DNA from: Cervus elaphus
Taxonomy: Eukaryota > Chordata > Mammalia > Artiodactyla > Cervidae
NCBI RefSeq assembly: GCF_910594005.1
Contig: NC_057816.1
Location: 25,809,797-25,873,796, forward strand
Direction of reading: 5' to 3'
Length of the DNA: 64,000 nucleotides
In this document: piece by piece, positions 24,303 to 37,009 of the stretch
Position numbering within the stretch: position 1 is the stretch's first letter
How the letters are laid out: each line of letters begins with the position of its first letter
Translations under genes and position numbers: made by a program
Notes under the pieces: generated by a model
Database searches by the model: none
Seen by the model: the letters and a program-made list of their open reading frames with translations, nothing else
What the model was told of the DNA's origin: nothing

Positions 24303-24821
24303 ACATATAGCTCTTTTATCTCTGACACAATTAGATGTCATTTTTCCCCTCTGTTTTTTCTCTGACCAATCATTGTCAGCAGGCCTAGACTTATGACACT
24401 TTAGTAAGAGTGCTAAAATAGTGAGAACTATGTTAGCTTCTTCAGCAGTTCTCATCAAGACAAAGTCCATCCTACAGTCCCCTGGTGAGGAGGAAGGGCA
24501 TCATGCATCAAACTGCTGTTAATAGAATACATCTTCTGTAATCAACAGTGTGTTCACTTAGTATCCTTCCCTCCCTCGTTGGTTAAGTGGAAAAAGTACA
24601 GATGGAGAATGAAAATTAAAATTTCTCATTTTAGTTGGTAATACAGCTTGGACGGAATCCTTGACAAGTTTCTGTTAGAATCTCTGGGGTCCTTTGAAAG
24701 CTACAACTGACTTTAAGTAGATAAATTGCTAGCCTGGAAGGTGGCGTTGCTCATTCTTTTGCTCTAAAGTCCATCCTGGGTTGTTTGTATGCTTGTTACA
24801 GGTGGTGGTGTATGTTTAGTT

Positions 24822-25085
24822 TTTTAATTGAAGTATAGTTGATTTACAATATCATGTTAGTTTCAGGTGTACGGCAAAGTGATTGAGTTATATTTGTATA
24901 TTTTTAAGATTATTTTCCATTATAGATTAAGATATTACAGTTCCCTGTGTTTTACAGTAAATCCTTGTGGCTTATCTATTTCATGTGCAATAGTTTGTAT
25001 TGGTTAATCCCTCCCCTCTTTGCCTAACTTATCTCTCCCTTCTTTCCCCTTTGATAACTATAATTTTTTGTATATTTAATTTGTT
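24822..25085 (-). repeat. L1 3' end
   Basis: TTGAAGTATAGTTGATTTAC to TTTGATAACTATAATTTTTT, with the usual spacing of 3'UTR blocks. Confidence 0.8.
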
Positions 25086-25089
25086 GATG

Positions 25090-26330
25090 TTATGAAAAGT
25101 TTGACTTGAGTTTTATGCTTCATTTTCACAAGCAAACTGAAATAAATAATGCAGACAATTTGGGGCAGAAATTATCTAGATGGGGACTGCAATGACAAAA
25201 ATGTTCCATATCTACAATGTCTTATGTTGTTGTCACCAGCCACATGTGACTGTTGAGCACTTGAAATATAGCTCATGCAACTGAGGTATCAAATTTTAAA
25301 TTTTATTTATTTTAAACTTATATATAAATATCCAGGTAGCACTATTATCTGTGGTATCATGGCTGCTGCTTTTAAGGTCTGATCACTGAGAGGACCCAAG
25401 AGCCATGAAAGGGTCTGGAAGAAGCAAAACCCAAAAGAAGTAGCACCAGCAAGTAGCAATCTAGTGCCCAGATCTTGGCTCCTAAATGCCATTCTCTATA
25501 AAACAGAACCAGAACCTTTTTGAGAAATGACTGATTCAAGAGCTGGATGAGAAAAATATAAGATGACCCTGAAACATCTTATTGAATCCAAAAGCAAAGA
25601 TGTGTTCAAAGACTAATGGTGACATGATGAAAAAACACAGATTTCTGGTTTTGGTCAGAATGGAATAAGCATAATGCACCCTATTGCTTTCTCTAACTGC
25701 AACTAAAAATTGTGGGTAGAATGTCTAAAGCAACTGTCAGAGGACTCTGGGAGGGGGGTCAGAGCAGGAGGACTGGGAAGGGAACCCAGTCCTTGAGGGA
25801 CAGCCCAGCTGTGGATCTCCTATGTTGCTGCTCTTTGTCCCTCCTGGACAGTCTGTCTCAGACTCTAGGGCACCCTGAAACCTACAAGTGGATACAGACA
25901 TAAAAGGTTTTGAGGAAAGCCCATGCTTTCAAGGACCTGTAGGAGAGAATCCTGTGGGACAGAAGTCTTTTAATGTTCCCTGGCTTACTCCAGGAGAGGG
26001 ACCAAGGAAAGAGCAGACCTCTCTCCCAAGCTGTGTGCCAGCAGCAGCAATGAAAGTGGCCCCAGGTGGGTGAAGCTCTTGGGATTCTCCCCACCCCCTA
26101 CTAGATGAGTTCCAGCAAAGAAGGGACATCCTTTTCCCCACATTTGTGTGGTGGAGGTGGCTGCTTCAGGATTGAGCCCTTGTGAGTTTCTGACAAACAC
26201 CAAGTGCAACCCAGGGACATTATTGAGATACTCTTTTTGCTGTGGCCAGCCATTCAAGATGGTTGTATTTGCCTGAGTTGGAAAACATGAATCTTTTATC
26301 AATTCTTTAGGTCGTACAAACAAAGGAAGG
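25090..26330. other. Unclassified DNA, no gene seen
   Basis: A reverse frame at 25307-25492 gives a hydrophobic 61-residue peptide with no recognised family. A 191-codon reverse frame at 25985-26560 runs across the SINE at 26335, so it is a shadow. Old repeat origin is possible for 25340-25750 but not shown. Confidence 0.35.
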
Positions 26331-26334
26331 GGAC

Positions 26335-26595
26335 AGGACTTTCCTGGTGTTCCAGTGGTTAGGAATCCACCTGCCATGCGAAGGATATGGGTTTGATCTC
26401 TGGTTTGGGAGGAATCCACAACTACAAAACCCATGCACTTAGAGACTGCTCTGCAACAAGAGAAGCTACTGCAGTGAAAAGCCCGTGTACCGCAACCAGA
26501 GTAGACCCTGTTCTCTACAACTAGAGAAAGCCCACACTGAACAACGAAGACCCAGAGCAACCAAAAATAAAAGAGTAAAAATAAATTTAAAAAAA
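26335..26595 (+). mobile_element. tRNA-Glu SINE (CHR-like), full length
   Basis: GGACTTTCCTGGTGTTCCAG, AGAGACTGCTCTGCAACAAG, GAAAAGCCCGTGTACCGCAA and CCAAAAATAAAAGAG appear in order. Confidence 0.88.
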
Positions 26596-26599
26596 GGAA

Positions 26600-27026
26600 G
26601 GAGATGGAATACAGAATAGAAAATAATATTGGGATGTGGGTATAACCATAGAACAGGGAAGCCTGACCTGCTCTATTCTTTCTCCCTGCTGTGTACTCTC
26701 TATGTGGCTCTGTGGTAGACGGCCATTGACTGAGATTCAGCCTGGAGGTAAGAAAACATCAACTGTTTCCTACCTGAGGCTTTTATTTTGCTTAGAAGAG
26801 GCTGAAGTGTCACCTACTGATGAGAGTGGGAATTCGTTAAAGTGGAAAGACTGTTGCTAAGAGACAGAAACCACAATGGTGATGTCTACATTTAAGGATC
26901 ACAGACAAGATCTCTGACTTTGGACCTGAGTTCATGGTCACAGAATACCAACGGGAGCAGCCAACTGCAATTTTAAGTGTTGTTATTGCCAGAGAGGTCA
27001 GAAGCTTGCAGAATAATGTCTTGAAA
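26600..27026. other. Unique DNA, no gene seen
   Basis: No coding or repeat signal recognised. Confidence 0.4.
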
Positions 27027-27041
27027 TCAATCAGCTTTTTT

Positions 27042-27162
27042 TTTTTAGCTGGAGGAAAATTGCTTTACAGTGTTGTGTTGGTTTCTGCCGCACAACAATG
27101 CAAATCAGTCATAATTTTATATTTCATGTGTGTGTGTGTGTGTGTGTGTGCGTATTCCCTTG
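27042..27162 (-). mobile_element. L1_BT-type 3' end with 15-bp target duplication and a TG microsatellite
   Basis: Poly-T, then AGCTGGAGGAAAATTGCTTT and a (TG)n tract at 27127-27150. TCAATCAGCTTTTTT flanks it at 27027-27041 and 27163-27177. Confidence 0.9.
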
Positions 27163-27177
27163 TCAATCAGCTTTTTT

Positions 27178-28059
27178 GGTCAATACCTAGATGTCAGAAT
27201 TCAGACTTATAGGAGAGAATGGCTTAACAGTAGAGCCTTCAGAATAGGAATTCCACTAGAATATACCTCCCTGAAGTGGCCATGGAGGCAAAGGACAATC
27301 AGATTTCTGCCGCTTGCAACTTAAAAAGCCTTTACTAATAGAAACAGAACTTTGATTCTCTTTTTCCCTTGCAAGTTGTCTCAGCTTGTCTTGTTTTCTC
27401 TCATAGATTCCCAGTCCCAATATCCCTCCTTGGGTCATCCTTCCAGTTTCATCCCAGCCTTCAGAGTAGAAGGGGAAACGGTGTTCTCTTTGAACCCAGC
27501 TGACATCTTGATGTTCCAATCATGACCTGGCACCTTTTTCCCACTTCAAGAAATACCCTAACTTTGATGAACATCATCACTACTGACTGTAGTTTCCATC
27601 TTATGTGTAAAATGAGAGTTTGAACTAGATGAGTTTTCAAGTTTTTTCCAGATTCCTCTAGGGCATGGGACTCAGGCATCTCATTAACTAACTAAAGTGC
27701 ACCTGATTTAAGGAGCCATGGCATATGAATGGGTCCCTCTAATTTCCTGGCACAAAGCCATGCTTGTAGTAGGTTTGTTAGGACTATTCCATTGATTATT
27801 AATCTGGGGCAAAGCCCACACAGCTAAAGCTTTCTCCATATAGGTTCATTTTGTCTTACTGTTCTTGCCTTGGGCTGTTGTAGTCTTCTGATAGAGGTCT
27901 TAAATTAACAAACTCATTTCACATCTAGAACTAAGACAACCCTTCCTGTTCTCCCCATTCCAAATGAGGACAATTTCATCCCAATCACTCCAAGATCCCT
28001 CGCCTCCAAAAGCTCAGATACCAATTAGCCTCCACTGGAGATTAATCAACAATACAATA
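27178..28059. other. Unique DNA, no gene seen
   Basis: Short frames only, with no domains or repeats recognised. Confidence 0.4.
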
Positions 28060-28560
28060 ATGACAGATAAAAAGACGAATTCTGTGGCCAAGAGAATCAC
28101 TTTAATTAATTTAATCCCAGCTGAAAGATCAGCTGTATTCAGGCCTGCACACCAGCAGGGCCCATTTATCCCAGTCTGTCCCTTCCTTGAAAACCAGGGT
28201 GTGCTTGGGAGCCGGCACTTAAACAACAATGAGAAACAGATTGTACTGTCAGGCTTCATTAAAGGTCATCATTAGTATTCCAATTTGAAGACAGTCGCTC
28301 CAGCTCAACCTTTTACCAGTTCTTCCCCTGGTGCATTTGTGAAGTTTGGTTCAGCTGCGAAATGGAAAAATTCTCTCTGGGCTCCCACCGTCGGGATGGG
28401 TATCATTTGATGCCTGTCGGCTGTGCAGCTTAAAGGGCAAATCCTCTGGGGAAGGGATGGTCTGGGACTCAATTTGATAATGAGGTCATGTGCAGCGGCC
28501 TATAAGACAGACATTTCAAGGAATGGAACTTTCTAGGACTCAGCCATAGCAATCAAAAAC
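28060..28560. promoter_or_regulatory. Candidate conserved non-coding/enhancer block C
   Basis: Repeat-free and rich in homeodomain-type cores: CTTTAATTAATTTAATCCC, CATTAAAGGTCATCATTAG and TTTGATAATGAGG. GTCATGTGCAGC is also present. This is the texture expected of a developmental enhancer. No conservation test was possible. Confidence 0.35.
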
Positions 28561-28855
28561 AGAATAGCTTCATCTTCTTGAGGAGTCTATTTCCACTGTT
28601 CTCTTGCAAAAAAAAAAAAAATGATGAAAGAGGTTTTTGAATGGAACCAGAGAGAGTGACAAATAGGAATCACCACCAAAGTAGAAAATTGCTCTGGGTC
28701 TAAGGCTCCAGAGAAGGTCAGGAGATGTGCCTGGTAGACCTTTAACGGCGATGACCCTCAGAGCACAATCTCAGCTGGCTTAGGGGAGCCAGTTTTCAGA
28801 CTGCTCACTTCACACAAAATGTGAAATTTTAATTTTCTTTCCCTACAAACTGCCA

Positions 28856-28996
28856 GTTGTTTTTTGTTTTTTGTTATGATTGGAGGATAATTGCTTTACA
28901 ATGTTGTGTTGGTTTCTGCCATACAACAGCATGAATCAGCTCTAAGTGTACACTCTTCCTCTCCCTCTTAAACCTCCCTCCCACCTCCCACCCTAT
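28856..28996 (-). mobile_element. L1_BT-type 3' end
   Basis: Poly-T, TTGGAGGATAATTGCTTTAC and CTTAAACCTCCCTCCCACCT. AAACTGCCA flanks it at 28847-28855 and 28997-29005. Confidence 0.85.
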
Positions 28997-29384
28997 AAAC
29001 TGCCAATTTTTAATTGCTTTCACTCTGCTGAAGCAGTTTTTATCTGTAGGTGACTGTGTGCACAGAGGTAACATTTTACTGTTTTTTTTTCTTCCTTTTT
29101 TAACCTTTTTTCCTAGTAAGTAGAGCAACAGCCTATCCTGCTGTTTGGGGAATGAGTTCATCTGTACCAGGTTCTGCTTGTCACCTTTCTTTGACGTACT
29201 CCTCTCAGAGCTTTTCAGTCCCTTACTTGATCGTTATTTTTTTCACCTTTTCCACATGCTTTTCTCACACCTCATTTGGTGCCAGTCCGTGCTGTTCCTT
29301 TCTAAAACTAGTGTCTCTTTCGCACTAGATTCTAATCTCCAAATGAATGAGTCCCCAGAATCAACCTCTATCCTTTACTCCCTC

Positions 29385-29430
29385 CCCTCCCTTCCCTCTC
29401 TCTCCTCCCTCCCTCTCTCTCTCTCCATCC
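29385..29430. repeat. CCT/CT-rich low-complexity tract
   Basis: CTCCCTCCCCTCCC and CTCTCTCTCTCC runs. Confidence 0.85.
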
Positions 29431-29739
29431 TCTCTTTTTTCAAATTGGCAAACAACATCTAGGAGAGATAAAGTTTAAAGAAAAAAGTAGAAGAGTCAGT
29501 ACATCAGTCCGTCTTGTCAGCATACACCCGATATCTGGACTGGGACTGGAGTGGTCTCACCGGGGACGTTTTAACAAAATCAGAGGGCAAGCTAATTTTT
29601 AAGTAACTGTGCTTGTAAATGAATCAAATGGAGCCTAAATCTGCTTTGCAGCAGTTCTTGCTGTTTCTCTTGGTGTGTTTTCAGAAGCGGTAACATTTTA
29701 AATGGCCCATTGTTAACCCTAAGGATGAAATCTTTTTTT

Positions 29740-29853
29740 TTTTTTCCTATTTTTTATTTATTTTTTTTTCCATTTATTTTTATTAGTTGGAGGCCAATTA
29801 CTTTACATTATTGTAGTGGTTTTTGCCATACATTGACATGAATCAGCCATGGA
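29740..29853 (-). mobile_element. L1_BT-type 3' end, reverse orientation
   Basis: Poly-T followed by the last 86 bp of L1 in reverse (29768-29853). It is directly joined to a forward L1 piece at 29854. Confidence 0.88.
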
Positions 29854-30330
29854 TTCATTTGAATCAGTTCTAAAGAGATGGATGAAACTGGAGCCCATTA
29901 TACAGAGTGAAGTAAGCCAGAAAGATAAAGACCAATACAGTATACTAACGCATATATATGGAATTTAGAAAGATGGTAACGATAACCCTATATGCAAAAC
30001 AGAAAAAGAGACACAGATGTACAGAACAGACTTTGGGACTCTGTGGGAGAAGGTGAGGGTGGGATGTTCTGAGAGAACAGCATTGAAACAAGTATACTAT
30101 CAAGGGTGAAACAGACCACCAGCCCAGGTTGGATGCATGAGACAAGTGCTCGGGGCTGGTGCACTGGGAAGACCCAGAGGGATGGGATGGGGAGGGAGGC
30201 GGGAGGGGGGATCGGGATGGGGAACACATGTAAATCCATGGCTGATTCATGTCAATGTATGGCAAAAACCACTACAATATTGTAAAGTAATTAGCCTCCA
30301 ACTAATAAAAATAAATGGAAAAAAAAAACA
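29854..30330 (+). mobile_element. L1_BT-type 3' end, forward orientation
   Basis: From GATGGATGAAACTGGAGCCC through GACTTTGGGACTCTGTGGGA and GGATGGGGAACACATGTAAA to a poly-A end. An (AATA)n tract follows at 30340-30362. Its last 86 bp (30235-30320) are the reverse complement of 29768-29853 with two mismatches. Confidence 0.9.
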
Positions 30331-30794
30331 TGCCAAGAGAAAAATAAATAAATAAATAAAATAATCAATTAAAAAACAAAAAAAGCAGATTGGAGTTTTT
30401 CAGGGTTCTCTGAAAACTCCCAAGTTCTTATTTTAGATCTCACTGAAGATAAGTATGAATCTCAGACATAAATAATATAAGGACGTTCACCCATCCCTAC
30501 CTACTGGATCTTTCCTGAATTGTAGAGGTTTTGCTTGCTCAGTAGAGCCCCTGCATGTCATGTAAATGGGAAGAATATGAATTTGGAAGTTTTTTTGTCT
30601 CCTTCTTGGTATTCACTGGTGGTGCTGTCTGACCACCCATATCATCTACTTTTGACACCCAGGGAGGTGTTTTCCAGAAGCAGGCTCAATTTTCCTTGGA
30701 AAATGCTTTAGTGCAGAGATCTCTGCAATGGGCATTTATCATTATTTGGCTATCCAGCATCTAGTAGAACTCCTTTTTTTTAAAAAAAAATGAC

Positions 30795-30915
30795 TTTATT
30801 GGGACTTCCTTGGAGGTCCTGTGATTAAGTCTTTGTGCTTCCACTGCAGGGGCCACAGGTTCAATTCCTGGTTGGGAAACTGATCCTAACACATGGCATG
30901 CAGCCAAAAAAAAAA
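30795..30915 (+). mobile_element. tRNA-Glu SINE (CHR-like), short, with A tail
   Basis: GGGACTTCCTTGGAGGTCCT to ATGGCATGCAGCC and (A)13. Confidence 0.82.
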
Positions 30916-30994
30916 AAAATTCCTGAACTGAATACAAATGAAAACACAACATATCAACTTTTAAAAATTATATGGGAAAAGTAACAAAACTTAA

Positions 30995-32125
30995 AAAAAA
31001 AAGACTATTTAGATATAATTGATATACAAAAAAGCACATGTTTAATGTATACAGTTTGATGGCTTTGGATATGAGCATATACCCATGATACTATCCCCAT
31101 AATCAAGGTAATAAGCATATTCTTAACTTTCAAAAGTTCCCTTGTGTCCCCTCATCCTTTTCTGTGGTGAGAATGTTTAATGCGAGATGTGCCTTCTTAA
31201 TATTGCTATGGGCTTCCCTGGTTGCTCATCCTACAATGTGGGAGACCCAGATCTGATACCTGGGTCGGGAAGATCCCTTGGAGAAGGGAATGGCAATATT
31301 CCAGTATTCTTGCCTGGAGAATTCCATGGACAGAGGAACCTGGCAGGATACCATCCTTGAGGTTGCAAATGTTGCCCAGACGTTCTCTAGAACTTATTCA
31401 TCTTGTATAATTAAAACTTTAGAGCCATTGAACACCAACTCCCCATCTTAAGTTCCTGGCAACCACCTTTCCACTCTATGCTTTTAGAAGGTTGACTATA
31501 AGTTTGACTATATTAGTGGAATCCTACGGTATTTGTCTTTCTGGGATTGGCTTATTTAGCTTATCATTTCTCCCAATTTTATCCATGTTGCTGTAAATGG
31601 TAAGGTTTCTTTCTTTTATAAGCTGAATAATATTCTTTTGTGTGTATATGCCACCTTTTATTTATCATTTCATCTGTTTTTGGACAATTTGGGTTGTTTG
31701 CCTATCTTGGTTATTGTAAATAATGTTCCATCGAACATGAGAAATTAGATTCCTCTCCAAGATCCTGATTTCAATTTTTTTTAGTAAATATGGAGAAGTG
31801 AAATTGTTAAACATGGTAGTTGTATTTTTATTTTTTTGAGGAACTGCCATACTGTTTTCCATAGGAGCTATACTATTTTACATTCCCATCTACAGTGTAC
31901 AAGTATTCTGATTTCTGTACATTCTTGCCAATATTTTATCTTTTTTTTAATAGCCATCCTAACTAGGGTGTAAGGTGATATCTCATTGTGGTTTTGATCT
32001 GCATCTTCCTGTTGATTCGTGACGCTGAGCACTTTTTTATGTACCTGGTGGCCATTCATATGTCTTATTTGGAGAAATATCTATTCCTTTGCCCATGTTT
32101 TAATCAGGTAATTTTTTTTTCCTTC
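30995..32125 (-). repeat. Old L1 3' part, split by a SINE
   Basis: Reverse-strand L1: ATATAATTGATATACAAAAA, TACAGTTTGATGGCTTTGGA, TTATCCATGTTGCTGTAAAT and GTGGTTTTGATCTGCATCTT appear in 3'UTR-to-ORF2 order. Only broken short frames remain. Confidence 0.75.
31209..31380 (+). mobile_element. Bov-tA SINE, diverged
   Basis: GGGCTTCCCTGGTTGCTCAT to GGATACCATCCTTGAGGTTG. It sits inside the L1. Confidence 0.85.
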
Positions 32126-33515
32126 TTACCTTCTTATAGGTAAGAAGGCCTTACTACTTATTTCCTCTCTGGATACTTCCTGTTTATATATAGTCTTCAT
32201 AGAAGAGAGTAGCTTTTAATTCAGAATCCCCAAATGCCAGATTTCATTCTCTTATCTCATGTGCAAAAGAACAGGTATGTGATTTTCATTTGACCATTTG
32301 ATCAAACACCTTCTCATCTTCTCTACCTATTAATAATATCTAGCTAAATAACCCCCCCCTTTTTTTTCTAATACAGCCAGAATCTGTTTTTATTGCTGCA
32401 ATAAAAAAATCCCGGGGATATTCTCTGCAAATTCACTTTTCATCTGCTTCTCCCTCTGCAGATTCCTCTGTGAAGGCAGTGGTATATGTGTCAAATGTCT
32501 GAAGGGAGGGACATAGGCAAAAGAGACTTCAGTGAAACATCATGTTAGATAGTCTCAAACCTCACTTTCTCTCTGAGTGCCTTTGGAATGAGAGTGAATG
32601 GATTTGCGCTTTAGTAAGTAGTCAGCTGAAGCCCTATAATCGCTGTAGGCTGTGATTGGAAACCTGGAATAGGACTACGTGCTTTTTGCCTTCCTCTTTC
32701 AGGGCTCTCCATTGGTTTCTAAGCTTTAGCATGTCTGAGTTATCTGAAATATTGTTCAAACATAAGATTCCTGGACATCCGTTCCCCACCATATGCCCCA
32801 AGATTCTGGTTCAATAGGAGAGTCTGATGAGGATGGTCTCAGAACCATACTCTGAAAAAATCTGGAAGCCAGCCTGAGGATAAAGCCATTACACAAAGAA
32901 GGAAAAATTAGAGAAATTCAGAGAAAAACGAAGTTAAAGCCCCACTCAAGCTATGCCTGAAGCTTGCTTGATCCACTATAGTTTTAATGTATTTCTCTTT
33001 GGGAAAGAGAATACATTCCTTGTAGTATTTATGCCCAAATTAAAGTTGGTTTTCTGTTACTTGTAACTGAACACACCCCAAATGATATAAAAATATTTTC
33101 ATTTCAGACATCATATGATTGGATAGTCATCACCACCGCATGAAGAAGGTTTTAGTTTTATTCCTATTTTATGGATGATGACATCCATGACATCCAGCTT
33201 AAAAAGCTGGAATCTTTGCTTAATTTAAAGCAGTTAGAGTCAGATGCATGGAGGTGGAACTTATCAAGGCAGAGGGACCCTCTGTTAAGGAAAATTAAAA
33301 ATTTGCCCCTATTCTTACTGGATTCATGTTTTACCACCTTCTTTAAGTCTTTTCTGAATATTGGACCCACACTGATATTCATTAGGTAAACAGATTCAGT
33401 GCTACAGACATAAAATTTAATTATTTTTAAATAGTTTGTTCCAATATTTCCTTTATTTTCTCCAGCTCTACTGGAGAGGAGAGTTCTCCAGTACCACCCA
33501 AAACACTGGGTTGGT
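32126..33515. other. Unique DNA with a possible MER5-like piece, no gene seen
   Basis: 32745-32870 (AAGATTCTGGTTCAATAGG, TCTGATGAGGATGGTCTCAG) looks like a worn MER5 (hAT) element. The overlapping opposite-strand frames at 33164-33389 have no domains. Confidence 0.4.
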
Positions 33516-33518
33516 CAA

Positions 33519-33744
33519 ATTCCCAGGTGGTGCTAGTGGTAAAGAAGCGACCTGCCAATGCAGGAGACGCAAGAGACGCTGGTTCGATCCCTGGGTTGGG
33601 AAGATACCTGGAAGAGAGCATGGCAACCCACTCCAGTAGTCTCATCTGGAGAATCCCATCGACAGAGGAGCTTAGTGGGCTATAGTCCATAGGGTTACAA
33701 GGAGCTGAACATGACCAAAACAACTTCACACACACACACACACA
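33519..33744 (+). mobile_element. Bov-tA SINE with a CA tail
   Basis: TTCCCAGGTGGTGCTAGTGG to GAGCTGAACATGACCAAAAC, then a short (CA)n run at 33728-33744. Confidence 0.9.
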
Positions 33745-34271
33745 AACTTTGCAATATCTTAAGGAAAAACCCAAACAAACTTTTTGGATAACCCAATACG
33801 TAGATGCTGGACAATGAGTGATGTCTTCCCAAAGAAAAGTTAAGAATGGGGAAAAAGAAAGAAAATAAATGCTGAGTGGGCACAAATCCTTTGTATGAAC
33901 GGCACAGATTTACATTCTGATGGATGGTAGTCCCACAGTTCAGTCTGGCATACATCTGTATATTTATTTTATAGTTTTAAGATATTTAAGTTTAATATGA
34001 TCTAATTAATTCATGATCTTTCATTCTTTCCTTTTTGTTGCCACCTCTCCAATGCCTGAGATTACTGCCATGATGAAAGTCATATTATATTTTGGTTTGT
34101 AATATATAGAAGAGCTTAGAGAACTGTAAAGCAACAATGCAAATAGCAGATACTTTTCTTGCTACTTTGCTTGTCAGAATGGAGATACTAGCTAGTATGT
34201 TAGGATCGTGTGATTCTCTGAATAGTCGAGTTCCTTGGTAACTAGATTGATTCATAAAGGATAAACTTTAT

Positions 34272-34475
34272 GGGCTTCCCTGGTGGCCTGGTGGTAAAGA
34301 ATCTTCCTGCCAGTGCAGGAGACACAAGTTTGACCCATGATCTAGGAAGATCCCTTGGAGAAGGAAATGGCAAGCTATTCCAGTATTCTTGCCTGGAAAA
34401 TCCCCATGGACAGAGAGCCTGGTGGGCTACAATCCATGAGGTTGCAAAGAGTCGGACGTGGCTTAGCAACTGAAC
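34272..34475 (+). mobile_element. Bov-tA SINE
   Basis: GGGCTTCCCTGGTGGCCTGG to GAGTCGGACGTGGCTTAGCA. Confidence 0.93.
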
Positions 34476-34859
34476 AATACCTACCTTAAGGGTTCCAAGA
34501 AAAAACTCTTCAGCCCAGCTCTTATTAGACAATCTAGCCCCAGGCTTTGCTGAAACAGATGACTCACTGGCTTTTTTGTAACATCTTAATGTGTATGATG
34601 ACTTACAGTTCGTAAACTGTTTGAGAAGAGTCTGAGAGCAATAGATGCTGAAATTTTGTAGATTTTGAGCCTGGGGTCAGACCCCTAAGACAGTGGTATA
34701 TCTAGTGTAGCCTGAGAACTAACATAACCAAGATTCCTAATAGCATAGCTATTTAACATCTAAACTCTAAATCTTTATTTCTTTCTGAACTTCCTAAATA
34801 TCATAAGGCATAAGATAAAATCTGCAGTTTTATAATTATTTCATGTTTTTATATGTCTT

Positions 34860-35000
34860 AGCTTATTTGATCCTTCTAACCTCCTTTGAGATAGGTAAGG
34901 ATTATTAGCTTTACAGATGTGGAAAGTGAACCCCAGAAAGGATAAAGGACTTGCCGAAGATCAAATAGGGAGTGTCAGGTTCAGGTTTTTTTATTCCAAG
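34860..35000 (-). repeat. MIR
   Basis: TTTACAGATGTGGAAAGTGA and GGACTTGCCGAAGATCAAAT follow reverse MIR order. Confidence 0.65.
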
Positions 35001-35004
35001 TCCA

Positions 35005-36125
35005 ATACTCTTTCTACAACAGCATGGCATATACATTTGGAAATTTATGGGGACCACAACAAAAATATCAGTTTCACTTTAGACTCTAGGAAAGGACGTA
35101 GACATCTGTCTTAGGAAGCACTTAGAATCAATTAGTAAGATTGGAATAGAATCTTCATCCTTGGAGAGTTTTACAAGTCAGAAGAATCTCCAGCCTAATC
35201 CAAACAGAGGCTACAGGAAAAGCTAAATGACTTAAAGGCTCCTTCAACTCTTAAATTCTAGAATCCATATTTCAAGGGCTGATCATCATTCCAAGAGTTT
35301 TGATTACACCGTTAAGAATAACTTACCCGTATTAAAGCATCTGTTTCTGACAACTGGCAGGTTTTACTAACAATCAAGTCCACTTTTGAACCATGACTAC
35401 AGAAGGAACAAATGTTCTCAGGCAGTCCATCTTATCTTGGAAAAAGAGAGTAATACCAACCAAATGAATTCATGCTGGCTCTGTAGAAAGTGTGTGATCC
35501 CCTCCAAGCAATTTCAAGGGAAAAGGCCATCCAATTTTAAACTGAGGAATTTGGTTTGCAGATGAAGTCATTCATCTTGTGGCCACTAACCAGAGTTATC
35601 CAATTGATAACCGTGCCTCTCTTTGAATTCGAGTAGGTTTGATTTAAATCACTAGTTTTCCTACAAAGAGCACAGTTTTGTTTTTTGTTGTATAATCCTA
35701 TGTAACAGTCCTTGCAAGTTAGATAGTTATAGCATGCATTTCATTGCAAAACACAATACATTTAAGACAGTAATTTTGATATCCCATTTTTGTAGCATAT
35801 TAGAAAACAGAAGGATGATCTTTTAACAAGCAGAGCTAATTGTAGCAGATGGTTTTGAAGTTACTGGAGAAGATGGTGAATCATCTTCAAAGTGGCTATA
35901 TAAGGGTTATTTTTTGTTGTGTTTGCAATAGTGAAACTATTACCAGAATACATTATCTTTGAATACATACTTGTATTTTGGATGTTTTTTCTTAATCAGC
36001 ATATGTAATAATTTTAACACAGCAAGCACATGTTTATTTTAAAATGTAATTACTATGTTTCCATTTAATTTCACTTCTTTAAATATAGCTAGATTGGTAC
36101 CAAAAAGAATATGAAGCAAAATGTT
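35005..36125. other. Unique DNA, no gene seen
   Basis: AT-rich, with no coding or repeat signal recognised. Confidence 0.4.
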
Positions 36126-36345
36126 AACTGCTCAGTCATTCAGTGGTGTCCAACTCTCTGTGACCCCATGGACTATAGCCCGCCAGGCTCCTCCTCTGTC
36201 TATGGACTTTACCAGGCAAGAATACTAGAGTGGGTTGCCATTTCCTACGCCAGGGGAGTTCCTGACCCAGGGATTGAACCTGCATCTCTAGCATCTCCTG
36301 CACTGGCAGGCAGATTCTTTACTACTGAGCCACTTGGGAAACTCC
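36126..36345 (-). mobile_element. Bov-tA SINE
   Basis: CTCAGTCATTCAGTGGTGTC to CTGAGCCACTTGGGAAACTC on the reverse strand. Confidence 0.92.
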
Positions 36346-36708
36346 ATAAAACAGAATTCTGTCTTTTAATTTAGAAGATTTTTAAATACATATACATAGG
36401 TTATTTCAGATCAACAAAAGAAATTTAAAATATCAGCTAACTTCACTCTCTTTGTTTATATACAACTTGAAAGTAAACCTGAGTCTTTCCACTTTCCAAT
36501 TCCCAAATGAATTCCTTTTTTTTTTTTTGAGTTCACTTTCATTTATAAAAATAACTTTTCTAGGAGCTATTCAGGCTAGTTCAGCCTCCATGTTCAAAAA
36601 GGTACACATATTTCACTGAGAAAGAAATAGTAACCAAATGTAAAAGTAACAATTTAAGGAAAATCCAGCTTGAATGGACATGAATAATTTCCAGCTAAGG
36701 TGTTTTCT

Positions 36709-36916
36709 GGGCTTCCTGGTGGCCTAGTGGTAAAGAATCTGCTTTCTAATGTAGGATACGTAAGTTCCATACCTGGGTCAGGAAGATCCCCTGGAGTAGG
36801 AAATGGCAACCCACTCCAGTATTCTTGCCTGGAAAGTTCCATGAACAGAGGAGCCTGGTGGGCTACAGTTCATGGGGTCGCAAAGAGTTGGACATGACTG
36901 AGCAACTGAATACACA
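36709..36916 (+). mobile_element. Bov-tA SINE
   Basis: GGGCTTCCTGGTGGCCTAGT to GAGTTGGACATGACTGAGCA. Confidence 0.93.
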
Positions 36917-37009
36917 TATACAGGTGTTTTCTATATTCTGTATATACCACCTCACTGATTACTGTCTGGAGTATTTATTCAGTCTTGGGTCCAACTGTAC
37001 TTTCTGAAA

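Noticed and set aside
25985..26560. 191-codon reverse frame
   Set aside because: Half of it is the antisense of a tRNA-Glu SINE. No domain or splice context.
29740..30330. Classical twin-primed L1 insertion
   Set aside because: The inverted part duplicates the 3' terminus instead of carrying upstream L1 sequence.
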